From Actinomadura sp. DC4 (GTDB taxonomy: Bacteria; Actinomycetota; Actinomycetes; Streptosporangiales; Streptosporangiaceae): DNA of 64,000 nt. This document shows positions 27,795-37,110 of the stretch, in pieces (positions within the stretch are counted from its first letter, which is position 1; each line of letters starts with the position of its first letter). Position numbers and translations under genes: made by a program. The notes below the pieces were generated by a model. The model had not been told where the DNA came from and did not search any database. It was given only the letters and a program-made list of their open reading frames with translations. The stretch is from contig NZ_JAUEQY010000021.1 of the NCBI RefSeq assembly GCF_030406325.1, positions 124,001-188,000 of the forward strand. The letters are read 5' to 3'.

Positions 27795-28733
27795 CTACCG
27801 GAACGCCCGGCGGTACGCGTGCGGACTGGTGCCGGCCACGCGCTTGAAGCGGTCGCGGAACGCCGTGGGCGAGCCGAACCCGACCTGGGCCGCGATGCGG
27901 TCGACCGGGTGCGTGGTGGTCTCCAGCAGATGCTGCGCCTGGCGGATGCGGGCGCGGTGCAGCCACTGCAGCGGCGTCGTGCCGGTCTGCTCGCGGAAGC
28001 GCCGGTTGAGCGTACGGGTGCTCATTCCCGCGTGGGCGGCGATGTCATCGAGGGTGAGCTCCCGGCCCGCGTTGTCCTCCATCCACTGAAGCACCGGTTC
28101 CAGCAGCGAGCCTCGTGGCGTGGGCGGCTGCTCGTGGACGATGAACTGCGCCTGCCCGCCCTCCCGCTCCAGTGCCATCACCGACAGGCGCGCGGCGTCG
28201 GCCGCCACGGCCGAGCCGTGGTCCAGCCGGATCATGTGCAGGCACAGGTCGAGCCCCGCGGCGGCCCCGGCCGCGGTCAGGATCTGCCCGTTGTCCACAT
28301 AGAGGACGTCCGGGTCGACCTCCACGGCGGGATGACGAGCAGCCAGGAACGCGGCGGCGACCCAGTGGGTGGTGGCGCGCAGGCCGTCCAGCAGACCGGT
28401 CTCGGCCAGGACGAAGGCGCCGGCGCAGATCGAGGCGATCCGCGTGCCCGCCGCGGCCGCGCGCCGCAGCGCGTCCAGCACCTCGGCCGGGACCGGGGCC
28501 GAGGGGTCCGCGACGCCCGGCACGATGATCGTGTCCGCCTCGGCCAGCGCCTCCAGGCCCCACGGCGCCCGCAGCGCGAAGGCCCCGGCGTCGACCTCCG
28601 GCGCGGGCGCGCAGACGCGTACGCGGTAGGGCACGCGCCCGTCGGGCAGGCGGGTGCGGCCGAAGACCTCCAGCGGGGTGGTCAGGTCGAAGCCGATGAC
28701 CCCGTCCAGCGCCAGAACGGCGACCGTGTGCAT
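27795..28733 (-). CDS. AraC-family regulator with DJ-1/PfpI domain (GlxA-like)
   Basis: A 312-residue GlxA-type regulator. Residues 1-185 form the DJ-1/PfpI fold (VAVLALDGVIGFDLTTPLEVFG, IASICAGAFVLAETGLLDGL with the nucleophile-elbow Cys, THWVAA) and residues about 210-312 two AraC helix-turn-helix units (LTLDDIAAHAGMSTRTLNRRF and PVDRIAAQVGFGSPTAFRDRF). ATG 28733 is preferred to a GTG 6 bases upstream. It faces away from a small membrane-protein gene across a 189-base gap, its probable target. Confidence 0.92.
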   Translation of the reverse strand: MHTVAVLALDGVIGFDLTTPLEVFGRTRLPDGRVPYRVRVCAPAPEVDAGAFALRAPWGLEALAEADTIIVPGVADPSAPVPAEVLDALRRAAAAGTRIASICAGAFVLAETGLLDGLRATTHWVAAAFLAARHPAVEVDPDVLYVDNGQILTAAGAAAGLDLCLHMIRLDHGSAVAADAARLSVMALEREGGQAQFIVHEQPPTPRGSLLEPVLQWMEDNAGRELTLDDIAAHAGMSTRTLNRRFREQTGTTPLQWLHRARIRQAQHLLETTTHPVDRIAAQVGFGSPTAFRDRFKRVAGTSPHAYRRAFR

Positions 28734-28922
28734 GGCCACAATCTACGTGCACGCCGGATCTCCGCCAACCGCTCTGAGCAGTGAGTTCTCTATGAGTGCA
28801 CAGCCACCTGCGGTTGGCGAGAATCCGGTGGATGTTGGCATTGGAGCCACTGTCGGCCTTCACGCGACCGGCCGTACCGTCGAGGCTCGTCCCGTCCCCG
28901 GCACCAGAGAGTCCACGGCCCC

Positions 28923-29375
28923 ATGACCAAGATTTTCCTCATCGCGCACGTCCTCGTCGCCATCATCGCCATCGGGCCGGTGACCGTGGCGGCCAGCATG
29001 TTCCCCGCCGCGGTACGGCGGGCGGCGGCCGACTCCGGTGGCCGCGGGCCGGCGGAGGTGCTGCTCCTGCACCGCGTCTGCCGCGTGTACGCCGTCATCG
29101 GCGTCCTCGTGCCGTTCTTCGGGTTCGCCACTGCGGGGAGCATGCACGTCATGGGCGACACCTGGGTGATCGTCTCCATCGGGCTGACCGCGGTCGCCGC
29201 CGCCGTTCTCGTACTGCTCGTCCTCCCCCGCCAGAAGGCCCTGGCCGGAGGCCCCGTCGACGACCTCCAGAGCCGGGCGGCACGCCTCGCCATGTACACC
29301 GGGATGTTCAACCTCCTGTGGGCGGCCGTGACGATCCTGATGATCGTCCGGCCCGGATCCACCACCGGCGCCTGA
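28923..29375 (+). CDS. Four-helix integral membrane protein (DUF2269-like)
   Basis: A 150-residue membrane protein with hydrophobic stretches at about residues 4-26 (IFLIAHVLVAIIAIGPVTVAA), 56-75, 80-98 (VIVSIGLTAVAAAVLVLLVL) and 124-143 (MFNLLWAAVTILMIVRP). An N-terminal His in AHVLVA and several glycines fit DUF2269 proteins of unknown role. It is divergent from the GlxA-like regulator. ATG start at 28923. Confidence 0.78.
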   Translation: MTKIFLIAHVLVAIIAIGPVTVAASMFPAAVRRAAADSGGRGPAEVLLLHRVCRVYAVIGVLVPFFGFATAGSMHVMGDTWVIVSIGLTAVAAAVLVLLVLPRQKALAGGPVDDLQSRAARLAMYTGMFNLLWAAVTILMIVRPGSTTGA

Positions 29376-29703
29376 CGGCGTGATCTGTGTCACCGCGAAG
29401 GGCGTACGGAAGCTCCGGTGAAAGTTGCGATCAGGTCCGTGTCCGGCAGGTCACGAAGTGACCGTTCCTCCTTGTCGCACCAGAGATGACCGAAGGCGCA
29501 CAACGGCCGCCGCACCCTCCGGACACCTCTTTGTCACCGCCCGAATTCGGCACGGAATATCGCCATCCGCATGCGCGCTGAGTCATGACGTGGCCGGTCC
29601 ACATGGTGAGAACCGCAGGCCTGGCATCGTGGACGGTCACGGACGAGTAGCCTTGTCTCGATTACAGATCCACCTGCGAGCGCGGAAGAGGGCGATCTCC
29701 GCC
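29376..29703 (+). other. Intergenic region upstream of kgd
   Basis: A 328-base gap without a convincing gene. It holds the short palindrome at 29449-29463 and presumably the kgd promoter; I cannot place the transcription start. An in-frame extension of kgd to 29425 is open but has no homology to the protein family. Confidence 0.5.
29449..29463. promoter_or_regulatory. Short perfect palindrome upstream of kgd
   Basis: GGTCAC-gaa-GTGACC, 6-base arms with a 3-base centre, 240 bases before the kgd start. Possible operator; the regulator is unknown. Confidence 0.35.
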
Positions 29704-32700
29704 GTGTCGACTCAGTCGTCGCGATCCTCCGCCGACCAGGCCACTCCAGACTTCGGTCCCAATGAGTGGCTGGTCGACGAGCTTTATCAGAAGTACCTGG
29801 AAGACCCCAACTCGGTAGACCGAGCATGGTGGAACTTCTTCGCGGACTACCATCCGGACCGCCCGGCGAAGACGACCGACGGCGCGGCCGCATCCCCTCC
29901 GACATCGGCGCCGAAGCCCATACCCCAGCAGACGCCCGCCCCGGCCGCGAAGCCCGCCGCCGACAAGGCACCGAAGAAGGCTCCCGAGAAGGCGACGGAG
30001 AAGGCGGAGAAGAAGGCCGCCCCGGCGCCTCAGGTGCCCAGCGGCGCCGAGGAGATCCGCCTGCGCGGTGTCGCCGCCCGCACGGTCACCAACATGGAGG
30101 CCAGCCTCACGGTCCCCACCGCGACGAGCGTGCGTGCGGTGCCGGCCAAGCTGCTGATCGACAACCGCATCGTCATCAACAACCACCTCAAGCGTGGACG
30201 CGGCGGCAAGGTCTCCTTCACCCACCTGATCGGCTACGCACTGATCCGGGCGCTGCAGGCGATGCCGGAGATGAACGCCTCCTACACCGAGGTGGACGGC
30301 AAGCCCACGCTCGTACGCCCCGAGCACGTCAACTTCGGCCTGGCGATCGACCTCAAGAAGGACGACGGCCAGCGGCAGCTCGTCGTGCCCAACATCAAGA
30401 GCGCCGAGACCCTCGACTTCCGCCAGTTCTGGGCGGCCTACGAAGAGGTCGTGCGCAAGGCACGCGGCAACAAGCTGACGATCGACGACTACGCCGGCAC
30501 CACGATCAGCCTGACCAACCCCGGCACGATCGGCACGGTGCACTCGGTGCCCCGCCTCATGCCCGGCCAGGGCACGATCATCGGCGTGGGCGCGATGGAG
30601 TACCCCGCCGAGTACGCCGGCACCTCCGAGGAGGCCCTGGCCCGGCTCGGCATCAGCAAGGTCATGACGCTGACGTCGACCTATGACCACCGCATCATCC
30701 AGGGTGCCCAGTCCGGCGACTTCCTGCGCCGCGTCCACCAGCTCCTTCTCGGCGAGGACGAGTTCTACGACGAGATCTTCGAGGCGCTGCGCATCCCGTA
30801 CGAGCCGGTCCGCTGGGTGCAGGACATCAGCGCCAGCCACGAGGACGACGTCGCCAAGGTCGCCCGGGTGCACGAGCTGATCCACGCCTACCGCGTGCGC
30901 GGCCACCTCATGGCCGACACCGACCCGCTGGAGTACACCCAGCGCCGCCACCCCGACCTCGACGTCCTCAAGCACGGCCTCACGCTGTGGGACCTGGAGC
31001 GCGAGTTCGCCACCGGCGGCTTCGGCGGCAAGCCGACGATGAAGCTGCGCGACATCCTGGGCGTGCTGCGCAACTCCTACTGCCGCACCGTCGGCATCGA
31101 GTACATGCACATCCAGGACCCCAAGGAGCGCGCCTGGATCCAGGCGCGCGTCGAGATCCCGCCGGGCAAGCCGGACCGCGAGGAGCAGAAGCACATCCTC
31201 GGCCGGCTCAACACCGCCGAGGCGTTCGAGACGTTCCTGCAGACCAAGTTCGTGGGGCAGAAGCGCTTCTCCCTCGAAGGCGGCGAGTCGCTGATTCCGC
31301 TGCTCGACGCGGTGATCACCTTCGCGGCGCAGGCGCACCTCGACGAGGTCGTCATCGGCATGGCCCACCGCGGCCGGCTCAACGTCCTGGCCAACATCGT
31401 CGGCAAGTCCTACGGCCAGATCTTCGGTGAGTTCGAGGGCAACCTCGACCCCCGCAGCGCGCAGGGCTCCGGCGACGTGAAGTACCACCTCGGCGCCGAC
31501 GGCGACTTCGTCGCCCGCGACGGCTCGAAGATCCGCACGTCGCTGGTGGCCAACCCGAGCCACCTGGAGACCGTCGACCCGGTCGCCGAGGGCGTGGTCC
31601 GCGCCAAGCAGGACGTCCTCGACGTCGGCGAGGGCGGGTTCACCGTCATGCCGATCCTCATCCACGGCGACGCGGCCTTCGCGGGCCAGGGGGTCGTGGC
31701 GGAGACGCTCAACCTCTCCCAGCTCCGTGGCTACCGCACCGGCGGCTCGATCCACGTCGTGGTCAACAACCAGGTCGGGTTCACCACCGCCCCGGAGTAC
31801 TCCCGCTCCAGCGTCTACGCCACCGACGTGGCCCGCATGATCCAGGCGCCGATCTTCCACGTCAACGGCGACGACCCCGAGCAGTGCGCGCGGGTCGCCC
31901 AGCTCGCCTTCGAATACCGTCAGGCGTTCAACAAGGACGTCGTCATCGACATGATCTGCTACCGGCGGCGCGGGCACAACGAGTCCGACAACCCGTCGTT
32001 CACGCAGCCGCTGATGTACGACCTCATCGACGCCAAGCGCTCGGTCCGCAAGCTCTACACCGAGGCGCTGATCGGCCGCGGCGACATCAGCGTCGAAGAG
32101 GCCGAGCAGGCGCTGCGCGACTACCAGGAGCAGCTCGAACGGGCGTTCAGCGAGACCCGCGAGGCCACCAACCAGCCGCCGCAGGAGAGCTTCACCAAGC
32201 CCGACACCGAGCGCATCCCGGTCGACCACACCGGCGTCCCCACGGCCATCTCCGAGGAGACGGTCAAGCGCATCATCGACACGCAGCTCAACCCGCCGGA
32301 CGGCTTCACCGTGCATCCGCGCGTGCAACCGCTCCTGCAGAAGCGCGCGCAGATGGTCGAGGACAACGCGATCGACTGGGCCACCGGTGAGATGTTCGCG
32401 CTCGGTGCGCTGCTCATCGACGGCCGCCCGGTACGCCTCGTCGGCCAGGACACGCGCCGGGGCACCTTCGGCCAGCGGCACGCGGTGCTGTTCGACCGCA
32501 GGACCGGTGAGGAGTACACCCCGCTCAAGCAGTTCGGCCAGGGCACCTCGAAGTTCTACGTGCACGACTCGCTGCTGAGCGAGTACGCCGCGATGGGTTT
32601 CGAGTACGGCTACTCCATGACCCGGCCGGACGCGCTGGTCTGCTGGGAGGCGCAGTTCGGCGACTTCGCCAACGGCGCCCAGTCGATCATGGACGAGTAC

Positions 32701-33396
32701 ATCTCGTCCGGCGAGCAGAAGTGGGGCCAGCACTCCTCGGTCGTGCTGCTGCTGCCGCACGGCTACGAGGGCCAGGGGCCGGACCACTCCTCCGCGCGCA
32801 TCGAGCGTTACCTCCAGTGCTGCGCGCAGGACAACATGACGGTCGCGCAGCCGACCACGCCGGGCAACTACTTCCACCTGCTGCGCTGGCAGGCGCTGTC
32901 GCCGCGGGAGAAGCCGCTCATCGTCTTCACGCCGAAGTCCATGCTGCGGCTGAAGGCGGCCACGTCGGCCACGTCGGAGTTCACCTCCGGCTCCTTCCGC
33001 CCGGTCATCGGCGACGACACCGTCGAGCCCGGCTCCGTACGCCGGGTGGTCTTCACCTCCGGCAAGATCTACTACGACCTGCTGAACGGGCGGGAGAAGG
33101 CCGGCGACACCTCGACGGCGCTCGTGCGCGTCGAGCGGCTCTACCCGCTCCCGGTCGACGAGATCAAGGCGGAGCTGGCCAAGTACGCCCCCGACGCCGA
33201 GCTGATCTGGGTCCAGGACGAGCCCGCCAACATGGGGTCGTGGCCGTTCATGGCGCTCAAGCTGACCCCGCACCTCGAGGGCCGGGAGCTGAAGCGGGTC
33301 TCCCGCAAGGCCAGCTCCTCCCCCGCGGTGGGTTCGGCCAAGATGCACACGGCCGAGCAGCAGGGCCTGGTCGCCGCCATCTTCGGCGACGGCTGA
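29704..33396 (+). CDS. kgd: Multifunctional 2-oxoglutarate decarboxylase/dehydrogenase E1-E2 (Kgd)
   Basis: A 1230-residue fused enzyme of the actinobacterial Kgd/OdhA type. Residues 1-45 ([28 protein letters not shown]) are the E1 N-terminal segment, 60-110 a Pro/Ala/Lys linker, about 115-350 the E2 acyltransferase domain (catalytic [13 protein letters not shown] near 326), and 390-1230 the thiamine-diphosphate E1 domain with [13 protein letters not shown] and [19 protein letters not shown] near 655. It converts 2-oxoglutarate in the TCA cycle and in related organisms is inhibited by the FHA protein GarA. GTG 29704 is chosen because VSTQSS precedes the conserved N-terminus. No lipoyl domain is present, as usual. 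Confidence 0.97.
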   Translation: MSTQSSRSSADQATPDFGPNEWLVDELYQKYLEDPNSVDRAWWNFFADYHPDRPAKTTDGAAASPPTSAPKPIPQQTPAPAAKPAADKAPKKAPEKATEKAEKKAAPAPQVPSGAEEIRLRGVAARTVTNMEASLTVPTATSVRAVPAKLLIDNRIVINNHLKRGRGGKVSFTHLIGYALIRALQAMPEMNASYTEVDGKPTLVRPEHVNFGLAIDLKKDDGQRQLVVPNIKSAETLDFRQFWAAYEEVVRKARGNKLTIDDYAGTTISLTNPGTIGTVHSVPRLMPGQGTIIGVGAMEYPAEYAGTSEEALARLGISKVMTLTSTYDHRIIQGAQSGDFLRRVHQLLLGEDEFYDEIFEALRIPYEPVRWVQDISASHEDDVAKVARVHELIHAYRVRGHLMADTDPLEYTQRRHPDLDVLKHGLTLWDLEREFATGGFGGKPTMKLRDILGVLRNSYCRTVGIEYMHIQDPKERAWIQARVEIPPGKPDREEQKHILGRLNTAEAFETFLQTKFVGQKRFSLEGGESLIPLLDAVITFAAQAHLDEVVIGMAHRGRLNVLANIVGKSYGQIFGEFEGNLDPRSAQGSGDVKYHLGADGDFVARDGSKIRTSLVANPSHLETVDPVAEGVVRAKQDVLDVGEGGFTVMPILIHGDAAFAGQGVVAETLNLSQLRGYRTGGSIHVVVNNQVGFTTAPEYSRSSVYATDVARMIQAPIFHVNGDDPEQCARVAQLAFEYRQAFNKDVVIDMICYRRRGHNESDNPSFTQPLMYDLIDAKRSVRKLYTEALIGRGDISVEEAEQALRDYQEQLERAFSETREATNQPPQESFTKPDTERIPVDHTGVPTAISEETVKRIIDTQLNPPDGFTVHPRVQPLLQKRAQMVEDNAIDWATGEMFALGALLIDGRPVRLVGQDTRRGTFGQRHAVLFDRRTGEEYTPLKQFGQGTSKFYVHDSLLSEYAAMGFEYGYSMTRPDALVCWEAQFGDFANGAQSIMDEYISSGEQKWGQHSSVVLLLPHGYEGQGPDHSSARIERYLQCCAQDNMTVAQPTTPGNYFHLLRWQALSPREKPLIVFTPKSMLRLKAATSATSEFTSGSFRPVIGDDTVEPGSVRRVVFTSGKIYYDLLNGREKAGDTSTALVRVERLYPLPVDEIKAELAKYAPDAELIWVQDEPANMGSWPFMALKLTPHLEGRELKRVSRKASSSPAVGSAKMHTAEQQGLVAAIFGDG

Positions 33397-33409
33397 TCGC
33401 TTCGTCCGC

Positions 33410-33447
33410 CCGGTGCCCCCGTACGCCTCGGCGTGCGGGGGCACCGG
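33410..33447 (+). terminator. Stem-loop after kgd
   Basis: CCGGTGCCCCCG at 33410-33421 pairs with CGGGGGCACCGG at 33436-33447; the stem continues inwards with one mismatch. It sits between kgd and the next small gene, whose start is 19 bases on, so it may terminate or attenuate. Confidence 0.7.
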
Positions 33448-33466
33448 CCGCAAGGCAGGTAGACGC

Positions 33467-33643
33467 ATGTACTTCACCGACCGGGGTATCGAGGAACTCG
33501 CCGAACGGCGCGGCGAGGAAGAGGTGTCCCTCGCCTGGATGGCCGACCGCCTCCGGGAGTTCATCGACCTGAACCCCGAGTTCGAGACGCCCGTCGAGCG
33601 CCTCGCCACGTGGCTGGCCCGGCTGGGCGACGAGGACGACTGA
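33467..33643 (+). CDS. Small DUF6104-type protein
   Basis: A 58-residue acidic protein: MYFTDRGIEELAERRGEEEV, SLAWMADRLREFIDLNPEF and a closing ATWLARLGDEDD. Tiny proteins of this form regularly follow kgd in actinomycetes and are listed as DUF6104, function unknown. It has no membrane segment or cysteines. Start ATG 33467 just behind the kgd stem-loop, with AGGTAGACGC before it. Confidence 0.82.
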   Translation: MYFTDRGIEELAERRGEEEVSLAWMADRLREFIDLNPEFETPVERLATWLARLGDEDD

Positions 33644-33658
33644 CGCCCGCACGACCCC

Positions 33659-33701
33659 AAACGCGATACATCTTGACTTTCCCGAAACGCGACATATCTT
33701 G
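33659..33701 (+). promoter_or_regulatory. Direct-repeat operator of the DUF4097-PadR operon
   Basis: Two 17-base direct repeats, AAACGCGATACATCTTG at 33659-33675 and AAACGCGACATATCTTG at 33685-33701, differ at two positions and lie 26 bases apart. They end 37 bases before the DUF4097 start. A related box occurs before the DUF1707 gene at 22.5 kb. The PadR protein of this operon is the likely binder. Confidence 0.6.
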
Positions 33702-33738
33702 TTAAGACGAGGTGTCCGGACGGAAGGGGAATCGCACC

Positions 33739-34563
33739 ATGGCGCGCTGGACGGTCGACGAGCCAACGAAGATCGATTTCGACGGCGTGGTCGCGCTGAA
33801 GGCGAATATCGTGGCGGGAACGGTCTCCGTCCTGCCCAGCGACCACCCCACACTGCAGGTGAGCGAGATCTCCGGCCATCCGCTGGAGGTCGTGCACGAG
33901 GCCGGCATGCTGAGCCTCACCCAGAAGAGCAGCGGCGTCGAGGGGGTTCTCCGCTGGCTGCAGAACACCCGCGGACGCGCGGCCATCACGGTGACCGTGC
34001 CACGCGAGTGCCCGGTCACCCTCAACCTGGTCACCGCGAACGCGGTCGTCACCGGAATGGCCGGCCGTGTCTCGGTCAAGACGGCCTCCGGTGACGTGAC
34101 GCTCGACGGCGTGACCGGCACGATCGACGCCAACACCGCGACCGGCGCCGTCGAGGCGCAGGGCGTGAGCGGCTCGGTGCGGTTCAACTCCGTCTCCGGC
34201 GACCTCGCCCTGGCGCACGGCAGCGTCGGGCGGCTGAGCGCGCACTCCGTCAGCGGTCAGATCACCACCGACGTCGATCTCGACACCGACGCCGGCGTGC
34301 AGATCCGTACCGTCTCGGGCGAGGTGACGATGCGCCTGCCGAGTTCCACCTCGGCCAAGGTCACACTCAACTCCATGAGCGGGCGCATCGACGCCGCCTT
34401 CGACGGGCTCGGGCGCGAGGAGCGCGGCATGCCCAAGAGCGTGACCGGTACGCTCGGCGGCGGAGCGGCCTCCCTGAACGTCAACTCCGTCTCCGGGGCG
34501 ATCACCCTCCTGAGCCGCCCCGACCCCGAAGCACTGACCCCAGAAGGAGAGCAGGACCGATGA
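33739..34563 (+). CDS. DUF4097 beta-strand-repeat protein
   Basis: A 274-residue protein made of short repeated beta strands (VSVKTASGDVTLDGVTGTID, VSGSVRFNSVSGDLALAHGS, VSGQITTDVDL, VSGEVTMRLP, VSGAITLL), expected to fold as a right-handed beta-helix or solenoid: the DUF4097/DUF4098 type. No signal peptide or membrane segment appears, so it is probably cytoplasmic. ATG 33739 follows AAGGGGA. The stop overlaps the PadR gene start (ATGA). DUF4097-PadR pairs are widespread in actinobacteria; the role is thought to be envelope-stress related but is unproven. Confidence 0.9.
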   Translation: MARWTVDEPTKIDFDGVVALKANIVAGTVSVLPSDHPTLQVSEISGHPLEVVHEAGMLSLTQKSSGVEGVLRWLQNTRGRAAITVTVPRECPVTLNLVTANAVVTGMAGRVSVKTASGDVTLDGVTGTIDANTATGAVEAQGVSGSVRFNSVSGDLALAHGSVGRLSAHSVSGQITTDVDLDTDAGVQIRTVSGEVTMRLPSSTSAKVTLNSMSGRIDAAFDGLGREERGMPKSVTGTLGGGAASLNVNSVSGAITLLSRPDPEALTPEGEQDR

Positions 34564-35279
34564 GTCCCGTGTTCGGCCACGGCAGGCTGCGGCTCTACCT
34601 GCTGAAGCTGCTCGAAGAGAGCCCGCGGCACGGCTACGAGGTCATCCGGCTGCTTCAGGACCGCTTCCTGGGCGTCTACTCCCCCTCGCCGGGCACCATC
34701 TACCCCCGGCTGGCCCGGCTGGAGGAGGAGGGCCTCGTCACGCACGAGGTCGTCAAGGGCAAGAAGGTCTACCGCCTCACCGACGCGGGCCGCGCCGAGC
34801 TCGAACGCCGCATGGACGAGCTGGCCGAGCTGGAGGACGAGCTGACCGAGTCCGTCCGCGACATCGCCCGCGAGGTGCAGGAGGACGTACGCGACACCGT
34901 ACGGTCCCTGCGCGAGGAGCTGACCCACGCCGCCCGCGAGATGCGCAAGCAGGGCCCGGCCGGCGCGACGCAGAACCTCAAGGAGACGACGCGGCGGCAG
35001 AAAGAGGACCTCCGGCGCCAGAAGGAGTACTGGAAGGACCAGAAGCGCGTCTGGAAGGAAGAGTGGCGGCACACCTGGGAGGACGCCTGGGCCACCGCCA
35101 CCGGCTCGCAGGACGAGGCCGCGCGCGTCAAGCTGGACCGCGCGCTGCGGAGGTTCGTCGAGGAGGTCCGCGAGGCCTCACAGGGCGGCCTGGACGCCGA
35201 GCAGCTCGCCCGTACGCGCGGGCTGCTCGACGAGACGTCCCAGCGCATCAGGTCCGAGATCTTCCCCACCGACGACTGA
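34560..35279 (+). CDS. PadR-family transcriptional regulator with long coiled coil
   Basis: A 239-residue PadR protein. The N-terminal winged helix is LYLLKLLEESPRHGYEVIRLL, SPSPGTIYPRLARLEEEGLV, KKVYRLTDAGRAELERRM. Residues about 90-170 are highly charged and probably coiled coil (Arg/Glu/Lys-rich with repeated RRQKE), longer than in PadR proper. It overlaps the DUF4097 gene by 4 bases, so the pair is coupled. The direct repeats at 33659-33701 are its candidate autoregulatory site. The gene ends 9 bases from the convergent oxidoreductase stop. Confidence 0.93.
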   Translation: MSPVFGHGRLRLYLLKLLEESPRHGYEVIRLLQDRFLGVYSPSPGTIYPRLARLEEEGLVTHEVVKGKKVYRLTDAGRAELERRMDELAELEDELTESVRDIAREVQEDVRDTVRSLREELTHAAREMRKQGPAGATQNLKETTRRQKEDLRRQKEYWKDQKRVWKEEWRHTWEDAWATATGSQDEAARVKLDRALRRFVEEVREASQGGLDAEQLARTRGLLDETSQRIRSEIFPTDD

Positions 35280-35288
35280 CCGCCGCCG

Positions 35289-36257
35289 TCAGGGCGTGAA
35301 GACGACCTTCCCGAAGACGTCGCCCTCGGCCATCGCCGCGAACCCGTCGCGCGCCTGCGCCAGCGGCAGCACCCGGTCGATCTTCGGCCGCAGACCGGTG
35401 ACGTCGAGGAAGCGCGCGAGCCGTACGAGCTGGTCACGGGTGCCCATGGTGGATCCGACCACCGAGAGCTGGAGGAAGAAGACGCGGTTGAGCTCGGCGG
35501 GCGGCACCTGCCCGCTGGTGGCGCCCGAGACCACGATCCGGCCGCCGGGCCGCAGCGACTTCAGCGAGTGGCTCCAGGTGGCCTCGCCGACGGTCTCGAT
35601 GACCGCGTCGACGCGCTCGGGCAGCCGGGCGCCGGACTCGAAGGCCTGGTCGGCGCCGAGTTCGAGAGCCCGCTCGCGCTTGTCGCCGCTGCGGCTCGTG
35701 GTCCAGACGCGGTAGCCGGCGGCCGAGCCCAGGGCGATCGCGGCCGTGGCGACGCCGCCGCCCGCACCCTGGACGAGGATGGTCGACCCCGGCTGGAGGC
35801 CGGCCTTGTCGAAGAGCATGCGGTAGGCGGTCAGCCAGGCCGTCGGCAGGCAGGCGGCCTCCTCGAACGACAGCGAGGCGGGCTTGGGCACGAGGTTGCG
35901 CCGGGGCACGGCGACCCTCTCGGCGAACGTCCCGTCGTAGGACTCCGACAGCAGCGACCGCTTGGGGTCGAGCGTCTCGTCGCCCCCGCCCCGCTCCGGA
36001 TCGCCGATCACGGAGTGGACGATGACGTCGTTGCCGTCCTCGTCGACGCCGGCGGCGTCGCAGCCGAGGATGATCGGCAACCGGTCCGCGCGGATCCCGA
36101 CGCCGCGCAGAGTCCAGACGTCGTGGTGGTTGAGGGCCGTGGCCTTGACGGTCACGGTCGTCCACCCGTCGGGGACCGTGGGCTCAGGACGCTCCCCGAA
36201 CTCCATCCCGTCGAGCGGACTGTCGGCATCGATGCGTGCTGCGGTGACGGCGAACAT
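35289..36257 (-). CDS. Quinone oxidoreductase-like MDR dehydrogenase
   Basis: A 322-residue medium-chain reductase without zinc ligands typical of the alcohol dehydrogenases: the catalytic region reads ALNHHDVWTLRGVG and ILGCDAAGVDEDGNDV. The nucleotide motif is ILVQGAGGGVATAAIALGSAAG, followed by TTSRSGDKRERALELGA, NADPH-preferring. This is the quinone oxidoreductase/YogA group. Start ATG 36257 is taken over GTG 36266. Substrate unknown. Confidence 0.9.
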   Translation of the reverse strand: MFAVTAARIDADSPLDGMEFGERPEPTVPDGWTTVTVKATALNHHDVWTLRGVGIRADRLPIILGCDAAGVDEDGNDVIVHSVIGDPERGGGDETLDPKRSLLSESYDGTFAERVAVPRRNLVPKPASLSFEEAACLPTAWLTAYRMLFDKAGLQPGSTILVQGAGGGVATAAIALGSAAGYRVWTTSRSGDKRERALELGADQAFESGARLPERVDAVIETVGEATWSHSLKSLRPGGRIVVSGATSGQVPPAELNRVFFLQLSVVGSTMGTRDQLVRLARFLDVTGLRPKIDRVLPLAQARDGFAAMAEGDVFGKVVFTP

Positions 36258-36302
36258 GATCCGCACTGTAGCCAGTAAGCCCCTCGGCCCGCTCCCCCGG
36301 TC

Positions 36303-36731
36303 CTACCTCAGGGGATGCCGCCAGCGCAGTCCGGGGAACCGGGCGAAGCCCTTGTCAGCCGTGATGAACTCACATCCGTGTTCGATGGCGAGCGCGGCGT
36401 GGTAGGCGTCCGCGACCGTGTCCCCCCTGGCTTTGACCTCGCCGCACAGCTTCGTGAAGATCGGCCAGTTGCGGGTGCCCGGCGTGAGCCGCACGCAGTT
36501 GGAACGGTCACGGATGGCGGACGCGGCGGTCACCGCGTCCTCGATCGGGGTCGGGTCCTGGTAGATCCGTGGATTGGTCACCACCCGCACGAAGCCGCTG
36601 AGTGCGAGCTCGGACACCGCGAACGGCGCCGGACCCTCGATCTCGCTGAACAGCCACGAGCGGTAGCGGTCGTGGTCCGCCATCTCCGGACGATGCGCGT
36701 AGACGAAGATGTTGACGTCAACGAGCCTCAT
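36303..36731 (-). CDS. vapC: VapC-type PIN-domain ribonuclease toxin
   Basis: A 142-residue PIN domain. The acidic metal site is present: Asp5 in LVDVNIFVYAH, the Glu in VSELALSGFVR, Asp in TVADAYHAALAIEHG and Asp in FITADKGFARFPGL. VapC toxins cleave tRNA or rRNA. The start overlaps the end of the antitoxin gene by 14 bases, the standard VapBC order (antitoxin first). The module interrupts otherwise housekeeping genes and is likely mobile in origin. Confidence 0.93.
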   Translation of the reverse strand: MRLVDVNIFVYAHRPEMADHDRYRSWLFSEIEGPAPFAVSELALSGFVRVVTNPRIYQDPTPIEDAVTAASAIRDRSNCVRLTPGTRNWPIFTKLCGEVKARGDTVADAYHAALAIEHGCEFITADKGFARFPGLRWRHPLR

Positions 36732-37002
36732 CGCCGGCCTGCCTGCGATAGAACGCGTCTTCCTCGGCGTACATGAGCTCTTTCAGGACCCTCGGATCGT
36801 TCAGGTTGAGGTCCGGCCGCGCGGGGCCACTTCCACCGTAGACCGGGAACGTCACCGGCTCCGGCTCGTGTGCCTCCGCGCCGCGGAGCAACTGCCGCAG
36901 CGCGTCCTCGATGACGGAGTTGAGGCTGCGATGCTGCTGGGCCGCGAGCGCCTTGGCGTCCGCCAGTAGTTGGTCATCTATTCGCACTGTCGTCCTCCGC
37001 AT
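36718..37002 (-). CDS. vapB: VapB-type ribbon-helix-helix antitoxin
   Basis: A 94-residue antitoxin: the RHH DNA-binding fold is MRRTTVRIDDQLLADAKALA and QQHRSLNSVIEDALRQLL; the C-terminal tail from about 50 on (PVTFPVYGGSG, RPDLNLNDPRVLKELMYAEE) would wrap the toxin. ATG 37002 is chosen because the palindrome at 37022-37037 then falls in the promoter, and the extra 12 residues of the longer frame are unlike RHH proteins. It represses its own operon in known systems. Confidence 0.92.
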   Translation of the reverse strand: MRRTTVRIDDQLLADAKALAAQQHRSLNSVIEDALRQLLRGAEAHEPEPVTFPVYGGSGPARPDLNLNDPRVLKELMYAEEDAFYRRQAGDEAR

Positions 37003-37021
37003 GCCTTCAGTGTTGGCAGCG

Positions 37022-37037
37022 TGACATAAAAATGTCA
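37022..37037. promoter_or_regulatory. Perfect palindrome upstream of vapBC
   Basis: TGACAT-aaaa-ATGTCA, 6-base arms with an A4 centre, 20 bases before the vapB start; TTGACA on the minus strand overlaps it as a possible -35 box. Probable autoregulatory operator for VapB/VapBC. Confidence 0.6.
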
Positions 37038-37062
37038 ACGATCACAACCGGTTACACAGAGA

Positions 37063-37100
37063 ACACGGCCCGTACTCTCGAACCGGAGTACGGGCCGTGT
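37063..37100 (-). terminator. Terminator after malic enzyme gene
   Basis: ACACGGCCCGTACTC pairs perfectly with GAGTACGGGCCGTGT (15-base stem, 8-base loop) just downstream of the malic enzyme stop and ahead of the vapB promoter, so the two transcripts are separated. Confidence 0.85.
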
Positions 37101-37110
37101 CCTATGCGAC

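Noticed and set aside
29425-29703. N-terminal extension of kgd from an upstream in-frame start
   Set aside because: The added residues are not like any Kgd N-terminus, and the conserved protein begins just after GTG 29704.
37044-37057. CACAACCGGTTACA as a sixth KstR-like site
   Set aside because: The core AACnnGTT is present, but the first base does not fit and it lies upstream of vapB beside the malic enzyme terminator, unrelated to steroid genes.
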